The notes below the pieces were generated by a model that had not been told where the DNA came from, searched no databases, and saw nothing but the letters and a program-made list of their open reading frames with translations. Positions 1 to 7,964 of a stretch of DNA of 64,000 bases are shown here, piece after piece. The position numbers and the translations under genes are program-made. The stretch is from Spirochaetes bacterium GWB1_60_80 (GTDB lineage: Bacteria; Spirochaetota; Spirochaetia; Treponematales; UBA12059): assembly GCA_001829185.1 (NCBI GenBank), contig MIAR01000004.1, forward strand, positions 124,001-188,000. The letters are read 5' to 3'. Numbering within the stretch: the first letter of the stretch is position 1; the number at the start of each line of letters is the position of its first letter.

Positions 1-560
1 TGTCGGGCGTGACGCCCTGCTTCTCGGCCACGGCGATATACATGGCCAGGAGGACGGCGGCCGGCGCGTTGATGGTCATCGAGGTGGAGACCTTGTCCAG
101 CGGGATGCCTCCAAACAGGATTTCCATGTCGGCCAACGAGTCGATGGCCACGCCGACCTTGCCGACCTCGCCTTGCGACAGGGCATGGTCCGAATCGTAG
201 CCGATCTGCGTCGGCAGGTCGAAGGCCACGGACAGGCCGGTGGTACCCTGCTCCAGTAAGAATTTATAACGCTTGTTGGATTCCTCGGCGGTGCTGAAGC
301 CGGCGTACTGGCGCATAGTCCAGAGGCGGCTGCGGAACATGGTGTTCTGAACGCCGCGGGTATAGGGATACTCGCCGGGGAAACCGAGTTTGTCCATATA
401 CTTAAGGTTTTCAGTGTCCAGCGGCGTATACAGCCCCTTGATGGGAGCATTGGAGCCGGTGGTGAATTGCTTTTTCCGTTCCGGAAACTTGGCGCCGGAC
501 TTCTGGACGCCAGCCTGGTAGGCCTCGTTGGCTTTGGTGATTTCAGCCGTGTCGTTCATG
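1..560 (-). CDS. mcmA: Methylmalonyl-CoA mutase, N-terminal part of large subunit (partial, runs off left edge)
   Basis: The reverse strand from an ATG at 560 is open to the window edge, giving about 186 residues. It begins [15 protein letters not shown] and contains the conserved substrate-domain stretches [48 protein letters not shown] and [17 protein letters not shown], which are diagnostic of the methylmalonyl-CoA mutase catalytic TIM barrel. The enzyme interconverts succinyl-CoA and (R)-methylmalonyl-CoA with adenosylcobalamin. The B12-binding domain would lie outside the window or on a separate subunit. A GGGAG Shine-Dalgarno sequence sits 5 nt before the ATG. The gene follows korC on the same strand after a 167-nt gap. 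An isobutyryl-CoA or ethylmalonyl-CoA mutase paralogue cannot be excluded from the N-terminus alone. Confidence 0.9.
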
Positions 561-632
561 CTTGCTCCCTGCATTGAATTGGATAAACCCGCTGGCTGTC
601 AGCCCTTTCTGATGGCCCCCGGCCCGCAGTCT

Positions 633-655
633 GCCGCCGCCGGCCCGGGGGCGGC
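633..655 (-). other. GC-rich hairpin between korC and the mutase gene
   Basis: GCCGCC at 633-638 pairs with GGCGGC at 650-655 around a GC-rich loop. No T-run follows on the minus strand, so this is a weak terminator or processing hairpin at best. Nothing else is recognisable in the 561-727 gap. Confidence 0.3.
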
Positions 656-727
656 GACGGTGGGCTCAGCGCGGTGGCCAGCCCGCAACTGCCCGGAAGT
701 AGCCCGGAACAGCGCGGGTCGCCTCGC

Positions 728-1267
728 TCAGGTGGCTACCTTGGCCGCGGCCGCCAGCTCGAAGCCCTGGCGCAGCGCCTGTAGATTCAAGTCTTCGGTG
801 CCCTGCGGAACCCGGTTGCGCACTGCCAGCTCCAGGGTCGCCGGCTTAACGATGCCGGACAGGCCGGCCAGGACGCCGAGGGCGACGATATTGGCCACCA
901 CCTTCTTGCCGATGACCGTGGCGGCGGTATCCAGGATGGGCACCCGGACGGTGCGGGCCGCGATGTCGGCAGTAGCCTCGACCGAGGAATCCAGGATGAT
1001 GAGGCCCTTGCCCATCAGCTTGCCGTAGGTCCGGTAAGCCTCGGCCGTCAAGGCCAGCAGGTAATCCGGATCGGTGGCCTTGGGATAGTCGATATCGGAC
1101 TCGGAGATGACCACTTCGGCCTTGCTGGCGCCGCCGCGGGCCTCGGGGCCGTAGCTCTGGGTCTGGACAGCGTTCTTGCCGTCAAGGATGGCGGCTTCCG
1201 CCAACACGATGCCGGCCAGCAGCAAGCCCTGGCCGCCGGAACCGCTTAGTCTGAATTCTGTGCGCAT
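728..1267 (-). CDS. korC: 2-oxoacid:ferredoxin oxidoreductase, gamma subunit
   Basis: This 179-residue protein begins MRTEFRLSGSGGQGLLLAG, with the GxGGQG motif typical of the gamma (KorC/VorC/PorG) subunit. Later family signatures are QSYGPEARGGASKAEVVIS and the ending around LRQGFELAAAAKVAT. The start at 1267 is preferred over a longer frame because GGGAGGAA lies 8 nt upstream and the family length is about 180. It overlaps the end of korB by 22 nt, so the subunits are probably translationally coupled. It is the fourth gene of a D-A-B-C operon. The complex oxidatively decarboxylates a 2-oxoacid to its acyl-CoA and reduces ferredoxin in the cytoplasm. 2-oxoglutarate is the favoured substrate because of the adjacent mutase gene, but a branched-chain 2-oxoacid is possible. 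Confidence 0.9.
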   Translation of the reverse strand: MRTEFRLSGSGGQGLLLAGIVLAEAAILDGKNAVQTQSYGPEARGGASKAEVVISESDIDYPKATDPDYLLALTAEAYRTYGKLMGKGLIILDSSVEATADIAARTVRVPILDTAATVIGKKVVANIVALGVLAGLSGIVKPATLELAVRNRVPQGTEDLNLQALRQGFELAAAAKVAT

Positions 1268-2106
1268 TCGCGTGTTCCTCCCTTGAAGCTGTCGAATTTG
1301 CGTTGCACCTGGGCGACCAACTGGTCGTAGGCGGCGGTAAATTCCTGGTCGGGCTTGTTGTAGAGCTCGCCCACCAGGAACTTGCCGGCCAACTTGTCCG
1401 GGGTCATGACCGCGGCAGCCTTGACGTTGACGGCGCTGTCCTTGAACCAGTTGAGCATATCCACCACGGTGCCGAACTTGTTGCGCCGGCCAAGGTAGGT
1501 TGGGCACTGGGTAACGGCTTCGACCACCGAGAAGCCCTTGTTCTGGAGCGCCTGAAAGATCAGGTCTTCCAGCAGCTTGGCGTGGTAGGCGGTGCCGCGG
1601 CCGACGTACGTGGCGCCAGCCGCGATGGCCAGATTGGCCAGATCGAAGCTGCGCTCGGTATTGCCGTAGGGCGCGGTGGTGCCGATCATGCCCTTGGGCG
1701 TCATCGGCGAGAACTGGCCGGAGGTCATGCCGTAGATATTGTTGTTCATGACGATAGTGGTGATATCGATATTACGGCGGGCGGCGTGAATAAAGTGGTT
1801 GCCGCCGATGGCCGTACAGTCGCCGTCGCCGGTCATGACGATGACCTTGAGCTCGGGTCGCGACAGCTTGACGCCGGTGGCGAAGGCCAAGGCGCGGCCG
1901 TGGGTGGTGTGCAGGGTGTCAAAATCCAGGTAGCCCGGGGCGCGGCTGGAGCAGCCGATGCCGGACACCACTACCACCTTGTTCTTGTCGAGGTTCAGCC
2001 GGGTGATGGCCCGCACCAGCGCGCCGGTAACAGTCCCGTGGCCGCAGCCAGGGCACCAGATGTGCGGCAGCCGCTGTTCGCGGAAGTATTTCATGCTTTC
2101 GCTCAT
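1246..2106 (-). CDS. korB: 2-oxoacid:ferredoxin oxidoreductase, beta subunit (TPP-binding)
   Basis: The 286-residue subunit carries WCPGCGHG near the N-terminus and SGIGCSSR (cysteines of the [4Fe-4S] site typical of this family). The thiamine pyrophosphate/Mg motif GDGDCTAIGGNHF continues to NNNIYGMTSGQ. QCPTYLGRRNK near residue 200 is also typical of KorB/VorA. The ATG overlaps the TGA of korA (TCAT at 2103-2106), a standard coupling junction. Together with KorA it forms the catalytic core, in which TPP forms the hydroxyalkyl intermediate and electrons pass to the ferredoxin-like KorD. The length is normal for the four-subunit subtype. Confidence 0.93.
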   Translation of the reverse strand: MSESMKYFREQRLPHIWCPGCGHGTVTGALVRAITRLNLDKNKVVVVSGIGCSSRAPGYLDFDTLHTTHGRALAFATGVKLSRPELKVIVMTGDGDCTAIGGNHFIHAARRNIDITTIVMNNNIYGMTSGQFSPMTPKGMIGTTAPYGNTERSFDLANLAIAAGATYVGRGTAYHAKLLEDLIFQALQNKGFSVVEAVTQCPTYLGRRNKFGTVVDMLNWFKDSAVNVKAAAVMTPDKLAGKFLVGELYNKPDQEFTAAYDQLVAQVQRKFDSFKGGTRECAQNSD

Positions 2107-3236
2107 TTCCGTCCTCCCACGATAGCTTCCAGGACTTCTTCCGGCCGGAAGAGCTCGCCGTTGACCTTAGTCAGGCTTTCGACCGGGGCGCGGCCACCGA
2201 CGATGCGCTGGATTTCCAGCACCAGCTGCCCCATGTTCATTTCCGGCACGATAATGCGCTTTACCCGGCCGGCCAGCTCGTCCAGAACGGTTTCCGGGAA
2301 GGGCCAGATGGTCTTGGGCCGGAACAGGCCGGCCTTGATGCCTTTAGCCCGGGCCTGGCGGACCGCCGACAGCGAGGACATGGCGCTGGAGCCGAAGGCC
2401 ACTACCAAGAGCTCGCAGTCATCGGTGCTTTCGGTAAAGTAATCGCGGATCAGCGGCTCAGCCTTCTCGACCTTGCGCATCAGGCGACGGATGGAAGCGT
2501 TGGCGATGTCGCCGCGATTGGTCGGGAAGCCGGTCTCGTCGTGGAACAGGCCGGTAACATGGTAGCGGAAACCGTCGCCGAAGCTGGCCATCAAGGGCAC
2601 GCCGCCGTCCTGGTCGGCCGCGAAAGGCAGATAGTTGGCGCGGGACTGTGGTTTCTGGCGGTCGACTATGGTAACCGAGCCGGGTTCGGGCAGCACGACC
2701 TTCTCGCGCATGTGGCCGACCACCTCGTCGGTCAGGACGATGACCGGCACGCGGTATTCCTCGGCGATATTAAAGGCCTTGACGGTCAGGTCGAAGCATT
2801 CCTTGACGTTGCCGGGAGCCAACACCACGATCGGATGGTCGCCATGGGTTCCCCAGCGGGCTTGCATGACATCGCTCTGGGCCGGTGAGGTCGGCATGCC
2901 GGTAGACGGCCCGACGCGTTGGACGTTGATGATAACGATCGGCACTTCGGTCAGGGCGGCGTAGCCGATGTTTTCCTGCATCAGCGAGAAACCCGGGCCG
3001 GAGGTGGCGGTCATGGCCTTGCGCCCGGTCAGGGAGGCGCCGATGATGGCGGCGATGGAACCGATCTCGTCTTCCATCTGGATGAACTTGCCGCCAATCT
3101 TGGGCAGTTCGGTGGCGCAGATCTCAGCCACCTCGGTGGATGGGGTAATCGGATAGCCAGCGTAGAAATCCATGCCGGCGGTAATGGCGCCCAGGGTGCA
3201 GGCCTCGTTGCCCTGCATCAGTTTGACATTAGTCAT
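2103..3236 (-). CDS. korA: 2-oxoacid:ferredoxin oxidoreductase, alpha subunit
   Basis: This 377-residue protein starts MTNVKLMQGNEACTLGAI and contains GMDFYAGYPITPSTEVAE, EDEIGSIAAIIGASLTGRKAMTATSGPG and GPSTGMPTSPAQSD, hallmarks of the alpha subunit (pyrimidine domain of the TPP site). The C-terminus has the domain II stretch VVAFGSSAMSS and VPEMNMGQLVLEI. The start at 3236 excludes an 80-residue in-frame extension that lies inside korD and shows no family similarity. It overlaps the end of korD by 8 nt. The subunit lacks a fused gamma domain, consistent with the separate korC. Kor (2-oxoglutarate) and Vor (2-oxoisovalerate) are not separable by eye. Confidence 0.92.
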   Translation of the reverse strand: MTNVKLMQGNEACTLGAITAGMDFYAGYPITPSTEVAEICATELPKIGGKFIQMEDEIGSIAAIIGASLTGRKAMTATSGPGFSLMQENIGYAALTEVPIVIINVQRVGPSTGMPTSPAQSDVMQARWGTHGDHPIVVLAPGNVKECFDLTVKAFNIAEEYRVPVIVLTDEVVGHMREKVVLPEPGSVTIVDRQKPQSRANYLPFAADQDGGVPLMASFGDGFRYHVTGLFHDETGFPTNRGDIANASIRRLMRKVEKAEPLIRDYFTESTDDCELLVVAFGSSAMSSLSAVRQARAKGIKAGLFRPKTIWPFPETVLDELAGRVKRIIVPEMNMGQLVLEIQRIVGGRAPVESLTKVNGELFRPEEVLEAIVGGRK

Positions 3237-3504
3237 GTTCAGCCTCCGGCGGTATGGCGTAGTCCCGATTGGACGCATCGACGCTAGGCGGGTCAACCAC
3301 GCCCTTTTCCCGGATCTCGATGGCGAAATCGGGGCAGCGCAGCTCGCACAGCTTGCAGCCAATGCACTGCTCGGCCTTCTCGACAAAAACCTTGCCGTTG
3401 CGGAGGGCCAACACCTGCTTGGGGCAGAAGGCGACGCAAATATTGCAGCCCTTGCACCAGCGCTCGCGAATGACATGTTCGAAAGTCTTTTTCTGTTCGC
3501 TCAT
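3229..3504 (-). CDS. korD: 2-oxoacid:ferredoxin oxidoreductase, delta (ferredoxin-like) subunit
   Basis: A 91-residue 2x[4Fe-4S] ferredoxin-type subunit. The first cluster motif is WCKGCNICVAFCPKQ and the second QCIGCKLCELRCPDF, both CxxCxxCxxxCP. The start MSEQKKTFEHV at 3504 is chosen because it follows a predicted leader and gives normal family length; the in-frame codons back to 3591 are proline- and serine-rich and lie close to the predicted transcription start. As first gene of the korDABC operon it relays electrons from the TPP centre to external ferredoxin. A consensus-like promoter lies about 80 nt upstream. Confidence 0.9.
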   Translation of the reverse strand: MSEQKKTFEHVIRERWCKGCNICVAFCPKQVLALRNGKVFVEKAEQCIGCKLCELRCPDFAIEIREKGVVDPPSVDASNRDYAIPPEAEHD

Positions 3505-3586
3505 AGTCCTACACTCGTTGGTTTGTCCGCAAGCGGAGGAGTCCCAAACGGCAGACTCGGGTTCACCGGGCGCGGATCTTGTTATC

Positions 3587-3615
3587 AGCATATAATAGAA
3601 TGAGGACTATGTCAA
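3587..3615 (-). promoter_or_regulatory. Sigma-70-type promoter for korDABC
   Basis: On the minus strand TTGACA (3610-3615) is separated by exactly 17 nt from TATGCT (3587-3592). Transcription would start near 3580, leaving a leader of about 75 nt before korD. The -35 is a perfect consensus and the -10 matches at four positions. Confidence 0.6.
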
Positions 3616-3710
3616 AGGCTATTCAGCTTGATAATTGAAATTCATGGTTCAACTATTGAAATTTTGATGGCTTTTTATAGCAAATAGTAAAACAGGCTGG
3701 CATTTCGTGT

Positions 3711-3729
3711 CAGATTCTGCTAGAATCTG
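3711..3729 (+). promoter_or_regulatory. Inverted repeat overlapping a candidate -10 box upstream of the carboxyltransferase gene
   Basis: CAGATTC (3711-3717) and GAATCTG (3723-3729) form a perfect 7-bp inverted repeat with a 5-nt centre. The right arm overlaps TAGAAT (3721-3726), a possible -10 box with a weak CTGGCA -35 18 nt upstream. It could be an operator. The rest of the 3505-3830 divergent gap is AT-richer DNA without further clear signals. Confidence 0.3.
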
Positions 3730-3830
3730 GCCGGCGGCGCATCCTTGCCAAAATTCATCCCGGCAAAGCGCAGCATGACGGTTGGGCCAGTCAGTCTGGC
3801 AGCGTGCCCAACCCTAAAAAGGGGGATTCT

Positions 3831-5534
3831 ATGGCATCAGGCACAATTATGATCCGGGATTTGACGCTGCGCGATGGGCAACAATCGCAGTTTGCCACCC
3901 GCATGACTCAGGCGCAGGTCGACCGCGTCCTGCCCTACTACCGCCAGGCCGGCTTTTACGCCATGGAAGTCTGGGGCGGGGCGGTGCCGGACTCGATCAT
4001 GCGTTACCTGAATGAAAATCCCTGGTTCCGACTTGAATCGATCCGCGACGGCGTCGGCGGCGCCTCCAAACTGACGGCCCTGTCGCGCGGCCGCAACCTG
4101 TTCGGCTACAACCCCTACCCCGATTCGGTTATCGAAGGCTTTTGCCGCAATTCCATCAAGTCCGGCATCGACATCATGCGCATCTTCGACGCCTTGAACG
4201 ATACCGACAATCTGGCTTCCAGTATCCGCTTCGTCAAAGAAAACGGCGGCCTGGCCGATTGCGCCGTCTGCTACACGGTCGACCCGAAATTCAGCCGCGG
4301 CGACCGGATCAGGGCCTTCTTCTCGGGCAAGAAGCTGCCGCACCGGATCTTCGATATCGCCTACTACGTGGCCAAGGCCAAGACCATGGTGGCCATGGGC
4401 GCCGACATGATTACCATCAAGGACATGGCCGGCCTGGTCGATCCGGCGGCCAGCGCCACCCTAGTCAAGGCGCTCAAGGACGCCGTCAGCGTGCCGATCG
4501 ACCTGCACACCCATTGCACGCCCGGTTATGGCGTGGCCAGCCTACTGATGGCCATGGTCAACGGCGTCGACATCGTCGATACGGTCATCATGAATTTCTC
4601 CGGCGGCCCGGCCGCGCCGGCCTGGGAAATCATCCAGCTGTTCGCCGATATCCTGAAACTCGGCACCGGCGTGGACAAGGCGGCGGTCGGGCAGATCAAC
4701 CGCGAGCTGCGCTCCGTCCGGCTGGAGCTGGCCAAGTTTGACCAGTACAAGCGCCTGCCGCCGGAAGTCGACCTCAGTACCTATAGCATGGCCCCCGACC
4801 TAGCCAACCTGTTTGCCGACGCCGCCGAGGCCGCCGTGCGCGGCAAGCCCCAGCGGGTGCTCGAGCTCTGCCAGGCCATCGAGGCGGCGTTCAACTACCC
4901 CGAGCCGGACAAGATCGTCCAGCATGCCCAGATCCCCGGCGGCATGTACACCAACATGCTGGCCCAGCTTCAGGAATACAAGCTGGAGCACCATGTTAAG
5001 GAAGTATTGCAGGCCGTGCCGCTGGTACGCCTCGACGCCGGCATCCCGCCGCTGGTGACGCCGACCAGCCAAATCGTCGGCTCCCAGGCCGTCAGCAACG
5101 TGGTTGACCGCGCCCAGGGCAAGCCGCCCTACAGCACCGTCTCGAAAAATTTCATCGACCTGGTGCGCGGCTCGTACGGCAAGACGCCCTTCCCGATCGA
5201 CCCGGACTTCCGCCAGAAGATCGCCGGGGTGCGCCAGGAAACGGCCTATGACACCAGTAAATACCAGAAACAGGCTAATCCCGTCCAGGCCGATTGCGGC
5301 GGCCGGCCGTTGGCCAAGGATGAAAAAGAGGAACTGCTGCTGGAGCTATTTCCGAGCGTGGCCAACAAATTCCTGCGCTACAGCCGCGAGCAGGAATTCA
5401 AGGCTGGCGGCGGCAATTATGGCGGCGGCAGTCTCGGCGGCGCGGTGACCGTAGCGGCCGTAATAGAGTTCCATCCCACGTCGCCGTACCCGGACGAATT
5501 CTGGTACGGCCTGGCGGCGTACGCCGGCAGTTAA
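3831..5534 (+). CDS. Biotin-dependent carboxyltransferase subunit (oxaloacetate decarboxylase alpha / transcarboxylase 5S / PycB type), no biotin domain
   Basis: The 567-residue protein begins MASGTIMIRDLTLRDGQQS with the carboxyltransferase TIM-barrel signature, then EVWGGA, NPWFRLESIR, LFGYNPYPD, MRIFDALND, ITIKDMAGL (the lysine that is carbamylated in the family, about residue 197) and DLHTHCTPG (metal-binding histidines). The C-terminal half matches the PYC_OADA conserved domain. No AMKM biotinylation motif or proline/alanine hinge is present; the protein ends in a glycine-rich segment. A separate biotin carrier would therefore be needed, as for the 5S subunit of methylmalonyl-CoA carboxytransferase. 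The start at 3831 is set by AGGGGGA 4 nt upstream. It is monocistronic and divergent from korDABC. Which acceptor it uses (pyruvate, oxaloacetate) is unresolved. Confidence 0.85.
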   Translation: MASGTIMIRDLTLRDGQQSQFATRMTQAQVDRVLPYYRQAGFYAMEVWGGAVPDSIMRYLNENPWFRLESIRDGVGGASKLTALSRGRNLFGYNPYPDSVIEGFCRNSIKSGIDIMRIFDALNDTDNLASSIRFVKENGGLADCAVCYTVDPKFSRGDRIRAFFSGKKLPHRIFDIAYYVAKAKTMVAMGADMITIKDMAGLVDPAASATLVKALKDAVSVPIDLHTHCTPGYGVASLLMAMVNGVDIVDTVIMNFSGGPAAPAWEIIQLFADILKLGTGVDKAAVGQINRELRSVRLELAKFDQYKRLPPEVDLSTYSMAPDLANLFADAAEAAVRGKPQRVLELCQAIEAAFNYPEPDKIVQHAQIPGGMYTNMLAQLQEYKLEHHVKEVLQAVPLVRLDAGIPPLVTPTSQIVGSQAVSNVVDRAQGKPPYSTVSKNFIDLVRGSYGKTPFPIDPDFRQKIAGVRQETAYDTSKYQKQANPVQADCGGRPLAKDEKEELLLELFPSVANKFLRYSREQEFKAGGGNYGGGSLGGAVTVAAVIEFHPTSPYPDEFWYGLAAYAGS

Positions 5535-5576
5535 GATTTGCTCGCGCCTCGTTAGCCGCCCCCTCCAGCGCCTTCC

Positions 5577-5711
5577 TAACAGGGTGTTGAAAAACGCGGA
5601 TGCGGCTTTTCAACACTTCAAAAGCCGGTACAATTACGCAGCATAGCGCAAGCTATGCGAGGAATTGTTAAGGTTGTTGAGAAAGCAACCGGCTTTTTCA
5701 ACAACCTGCTA
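5577..5711 (-). repeat. 135-bp palindromic MITE-like repeat, copy 1
   Basis: This is the inverted-orientation copy of an element found again at 18496-18630 and 21641-21775. Its ends form an imperfect terminal inverted repeat of about 22 bp (AACAGGGTGTTGAAAAAC against the complement of the other end, AGCAGGTTGTTGAAAAAG), bounded by TA on both sides. Internally there are three hairpins: one at each end built from GTTGAAAA-type arms, and a central one, GCATAGC/GCTATGC. It lies between convergent genes and encodes nothing. Confidence 0.9.
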
Positions 5712-5751
5712 AGCAGGTGTCCGCTTACGCCGCTGGCTGGTGTCGGCCAGC

Positions 5752-5796
5752 CCAAAAATAAAAGCCTTCTCGCCGGCTGGAAGCAGGCGAGAAGGC
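5752..5796 (-). terminator. Rho-independent terminator of the M3 peptidase gene
   Basis: On the minus strand GCCTTCTCGCC pairs with GGCGAGAAGGC across an 11-nt loop (arms 5786-5796 and 5764-5774), followed directly by TTTTATTTTTGGG. It lies 25 nt beyond the stop codon. Confidence 0.85.
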
Positions 5797-5820
5797 CAGA
5801 TGGCGCGATGCGGCCGCCGC

Positions 5821-7863
5821 TTAGGCTCGGGTCCCAGCCACCAAACCGTTGTGGCGCAGCAGGGCGTCGATACTGGGGTCGCGGCCCCGGAAGGCCTTGA
5901 AGCTCTCGGCGGCCGGGCGGGAGCCGCCCATGGCCAGCACCTCGTCCCAGAATTTACGGCCCGTGACCGGGTTGGCACCGCCGGCTTCCTCAAAGGCGCT
6001 GTAGGCGTCGGCCGACAGGACTTCGGCCCACTTGTAGCTGTAGTAACCGGCCGCGTAACCGCCGGCGAAAATGTGGCTGAAACTGTTCGGGAAGCGATTG
6101 TAGGCCGGGTGGCGGATGACGGCCACTTCGCGGCGCACCGTGTCGAGCAGTTTCAGCCAATCACCCTGGTCGGCGTCAAAATCACTGTATACCAGCATAT
6201 CGAAGATGCCGAATTCCAGCTGGCGGACCATCTGCATGGCGGTCAGGAAATTCTTGGCGGCGTACATCTTGTCGAACAAGGTCTTGGGTAGCGGCGCGCC
6301 GGTATCGACATGGGCGCTCATCTGCTGGACCATGTCCCATTCCCAGCAGAAATTCTCCATGATCTGGCTGGGCAACTCGACGGCATCCCACTCGACGCCG
6401 CCGATACCGGATACGGGCAGCTCGTCAATGCGGGTCAGCATGTGCTGCAGGCCGTGGCCGAACTCGTGGAACAAAGTAGTAACCTGGTCATGGGTAAACA
6501 AGGCCGGCTTGCCGCCGACTGGGGCGCTGAAGTTAGTGGTCAGGTAGGCGATCGGCTTCTGGATACTGCCGTCGGCCAGGCGGCGGCGGCCACGGGCGTC
6601 GTTCATCCAGGCGCCGGCCCGTTTGCCCTCGCGGGCATAGAGGTCAAAGTAGAAGCCGGCAAAGACCAGGCCGTCCTTGACCAAGTCGAAATAGCGGACG
6701 TCTGGGTGCCAGACCGGCGCCTGACCGGGGACGACATCGACGCCATACAAGGTCTTGACGACATTGAACAGGCCGGCTACGGCCTTGGGTTCGGGGAAAT
6801 ATTGCTTGACTTCCTGGTCAGAAAAATCATACAGGGCCTGGCGCATCTTCTCGCCCACGTAGGTGGTATCCCAGGCTTCCAGCTGGGGTATTGCCAGGTT
6901 CTGGCGGGCAAAGTCGGCCAGCTCGGCGAATTCCTTAACGGCGAAGGGCTTGGAGCGGGCGGCCAAGTCGCGTTCAAAAGCCAGCACCTGGGCGGCTGAT
7001 TCAGCCATCTTTGTCTCGACCGACAGGCTGGCATAATCCTTGAAGCCAAGCAGGCTGGCCTTTTCCCGGGTCAGTTGCAGCCGTTCGCGGATGATCGGCG
7101 CGTTGTCGAATTGCTGGGGCTCAAATTCGGCGGCCCGCTTGACGTTGGCCGCGTAAATCTGTTCGCGCAGCGCGCGCTGGTCAGCGTACTGCATCAGCGG
7201 AAAATAGGAGGGAAACTGCAAGGTGATTTTATAGCCAGTCTTGCCATCCTTCTTGGCGGCCTCGCTGTACATGATCAGGGCATCCTCGGGGATGCCGGCC
7301 AACTCGGCTTTGCTTTCGATGAACAGGCTGAAGGCATCGGTGGCATCGAGGACGTTCTCGCTGAATTTGGCGCCTAACTCGGATAAACGCTGCTCGATGG
7401 CGGCAAAACGCTGCTTCTGGTCGACGCTCAACTCGGCGCCGGACAGGCGGAAGTCCCGCAGGGCGTTCTGGACCGTGGTGCGGCGGGCCAGCGGCCAGGC
7501 GGCGTAATCCGGCCGAGCGGCCAAGGCTTTATACTTGGCGTACAGCTCCAGATTCTGGCCGAGTTCGGAAAAGAAGACCGAAATCTTGGGCAAGTTGGCG
7601 TTGTATTCCTTGCGCAACTCGGGGGTGTTGACCACGGCGTTGATGTGGTCAACCGCGCCCCAGGCGCGCCCGATTTTCTCGGTGGCATCCACCAGCGGCT
7701 CGACGACGGTCGACCAGGCGGCGGCGGCAGTATCGCCGGTAACGGTCTTGATGGTCTGCCGGGCGGCCGCCAGCAATTCGTCGATGGCCGGCGTGATATG
7801 TTCCGGTTTAATCTGGGCAAAAAGTGGCAGATCGCTGAAATCCAGCAAGGGATTAGATGGCAT
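5821..7863 (-). CDS. prlC: M3 family oligopeptidase A-type zinc metallopeptidase
   Basis: This 680-residue cytoplasmic peptidase has the thermolysin-like zinc motif HEFGHGLQH (HExxH about residues 464-468) with the third ligand glutamate expected shortly after, near SQIMENFCWEW. Length and the N-terminus (NPLLDFSDLPLF, IKPEHITPAIDELL) match oligopeptidase A / Dcp-type M3A enzymes, which degrade short peptides including cleaved signal peptides. TTNFSAPVGGKPALFTHDQV and IFAGGYAAGYYSYKWAEVLSADAY are further family blocks. GGAGG lies 5 nt before the ATG. It appears monocistronic, with its own promoter and terminator. Confidence 0.93.
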   Translation of the reverse strand: MPSNPLLDFSDLPLFAQIKPEHITPAIDELLAAARQTIKTVTGDTAAAAWSTVVEPLVDATEKIGRAWGAVDHINAVVNTPELRKEYNANLPKISVFFSELGQNLELYAKYKALAARPDYAAWPLARRTTVQNALRDFRLSGAELSVDQKQRFAAIEQRLSELGAKFSENVLDATDAFSLFIESKAELAGIPEDALIMYSEAAKKDGKTGYKITLQFPSYFPLMQYADQRALREQIYAANVKRAAEFEPQQFDNAPIIRERLQLTREKASLLGFKDYASLSVETKMAESAAQVLAFERDLAARSKPFAVKEFAELADFARQNLAIPQLEAWDTTYVGEKMRQALYDFSDQEVKQYFPEPKAVAGLFNVVKTLYGVDVVPGQAPVWHPDVRYFDLVKDGLVFAGFYFDLYAREGKRAGAWMNDARGRRRLADGSIQKPIAYLTTNFSAPVGGKPALFTHDQVTTLFHEFGHGLQHMLTRIDELPVSGIGGVEWDAVELPSQIMENFCWEWDMVQQMSAHVDTGAPLPKTLFDKMYAAKNFLTAMQMVRQLEFGIFDMLVYSDFDADQGDWLKLLDTVRREVAVIRHPAYNRFPNSFSHIFAGGYAAGYYSYKWAEVLSADAYSAFEEAGGANPVTGRKFWDEVLAMGGSRPAAESFKAFRGRDPSIDALLRHNGLVAGTRA

Positions 7864-7900
7864 GGGAACCTCCAGGATGAAGTAGCGTGAATATGGGCTG

Positions 7901-7929
7901 ATTATACAATACCAATGACCAAATGGAAA
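7901..7929 (-). promoter_or_regulatory. Promoter of the M3 peptidase gene
   Basis: Minus strand TTTCCA (7924-7929), 17 nt, then a perfect TATAAT (7901-7906). The predicted start near 7894 gives a leader of about 30 nt containing the GGAGG site. Confidence 0.6.
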
Positions 7930-7935
7930 GATGAA

Positions 7936-7954
7936 CGTTCAGTTTTTCTGAACG
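7936..7954 (-). terminator. Small hairpin after the FemX-like gene
   Basis: CGTTCAG (7936-7942) and CTGAACG (7948-7954) form a perfect 7-bp stem with a 5-nt loop. It sits between the FemX-like stop and the next promoter. On the minus strand it is followed by TTCATCTTTCC rather than a clean T-run, so termination is uncertain. Confidence 0.35.
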
Positions 7955-7964
7955 AATTTGAGGC

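Noticed and set aside
1303-2442. 379-codon plus-strand frame opposite korB and korA
   Set aside because: A GC-rich shadow frame over two clearly conserved genes.
5577-5711. Rho-independent terminator or tRNA-like structure in the palindromic repeat
   Set aside because: The same 135 bp recur at other loci including a divergent gap, so a dispersed element explains it better, though its hairpins may affect transcripts.
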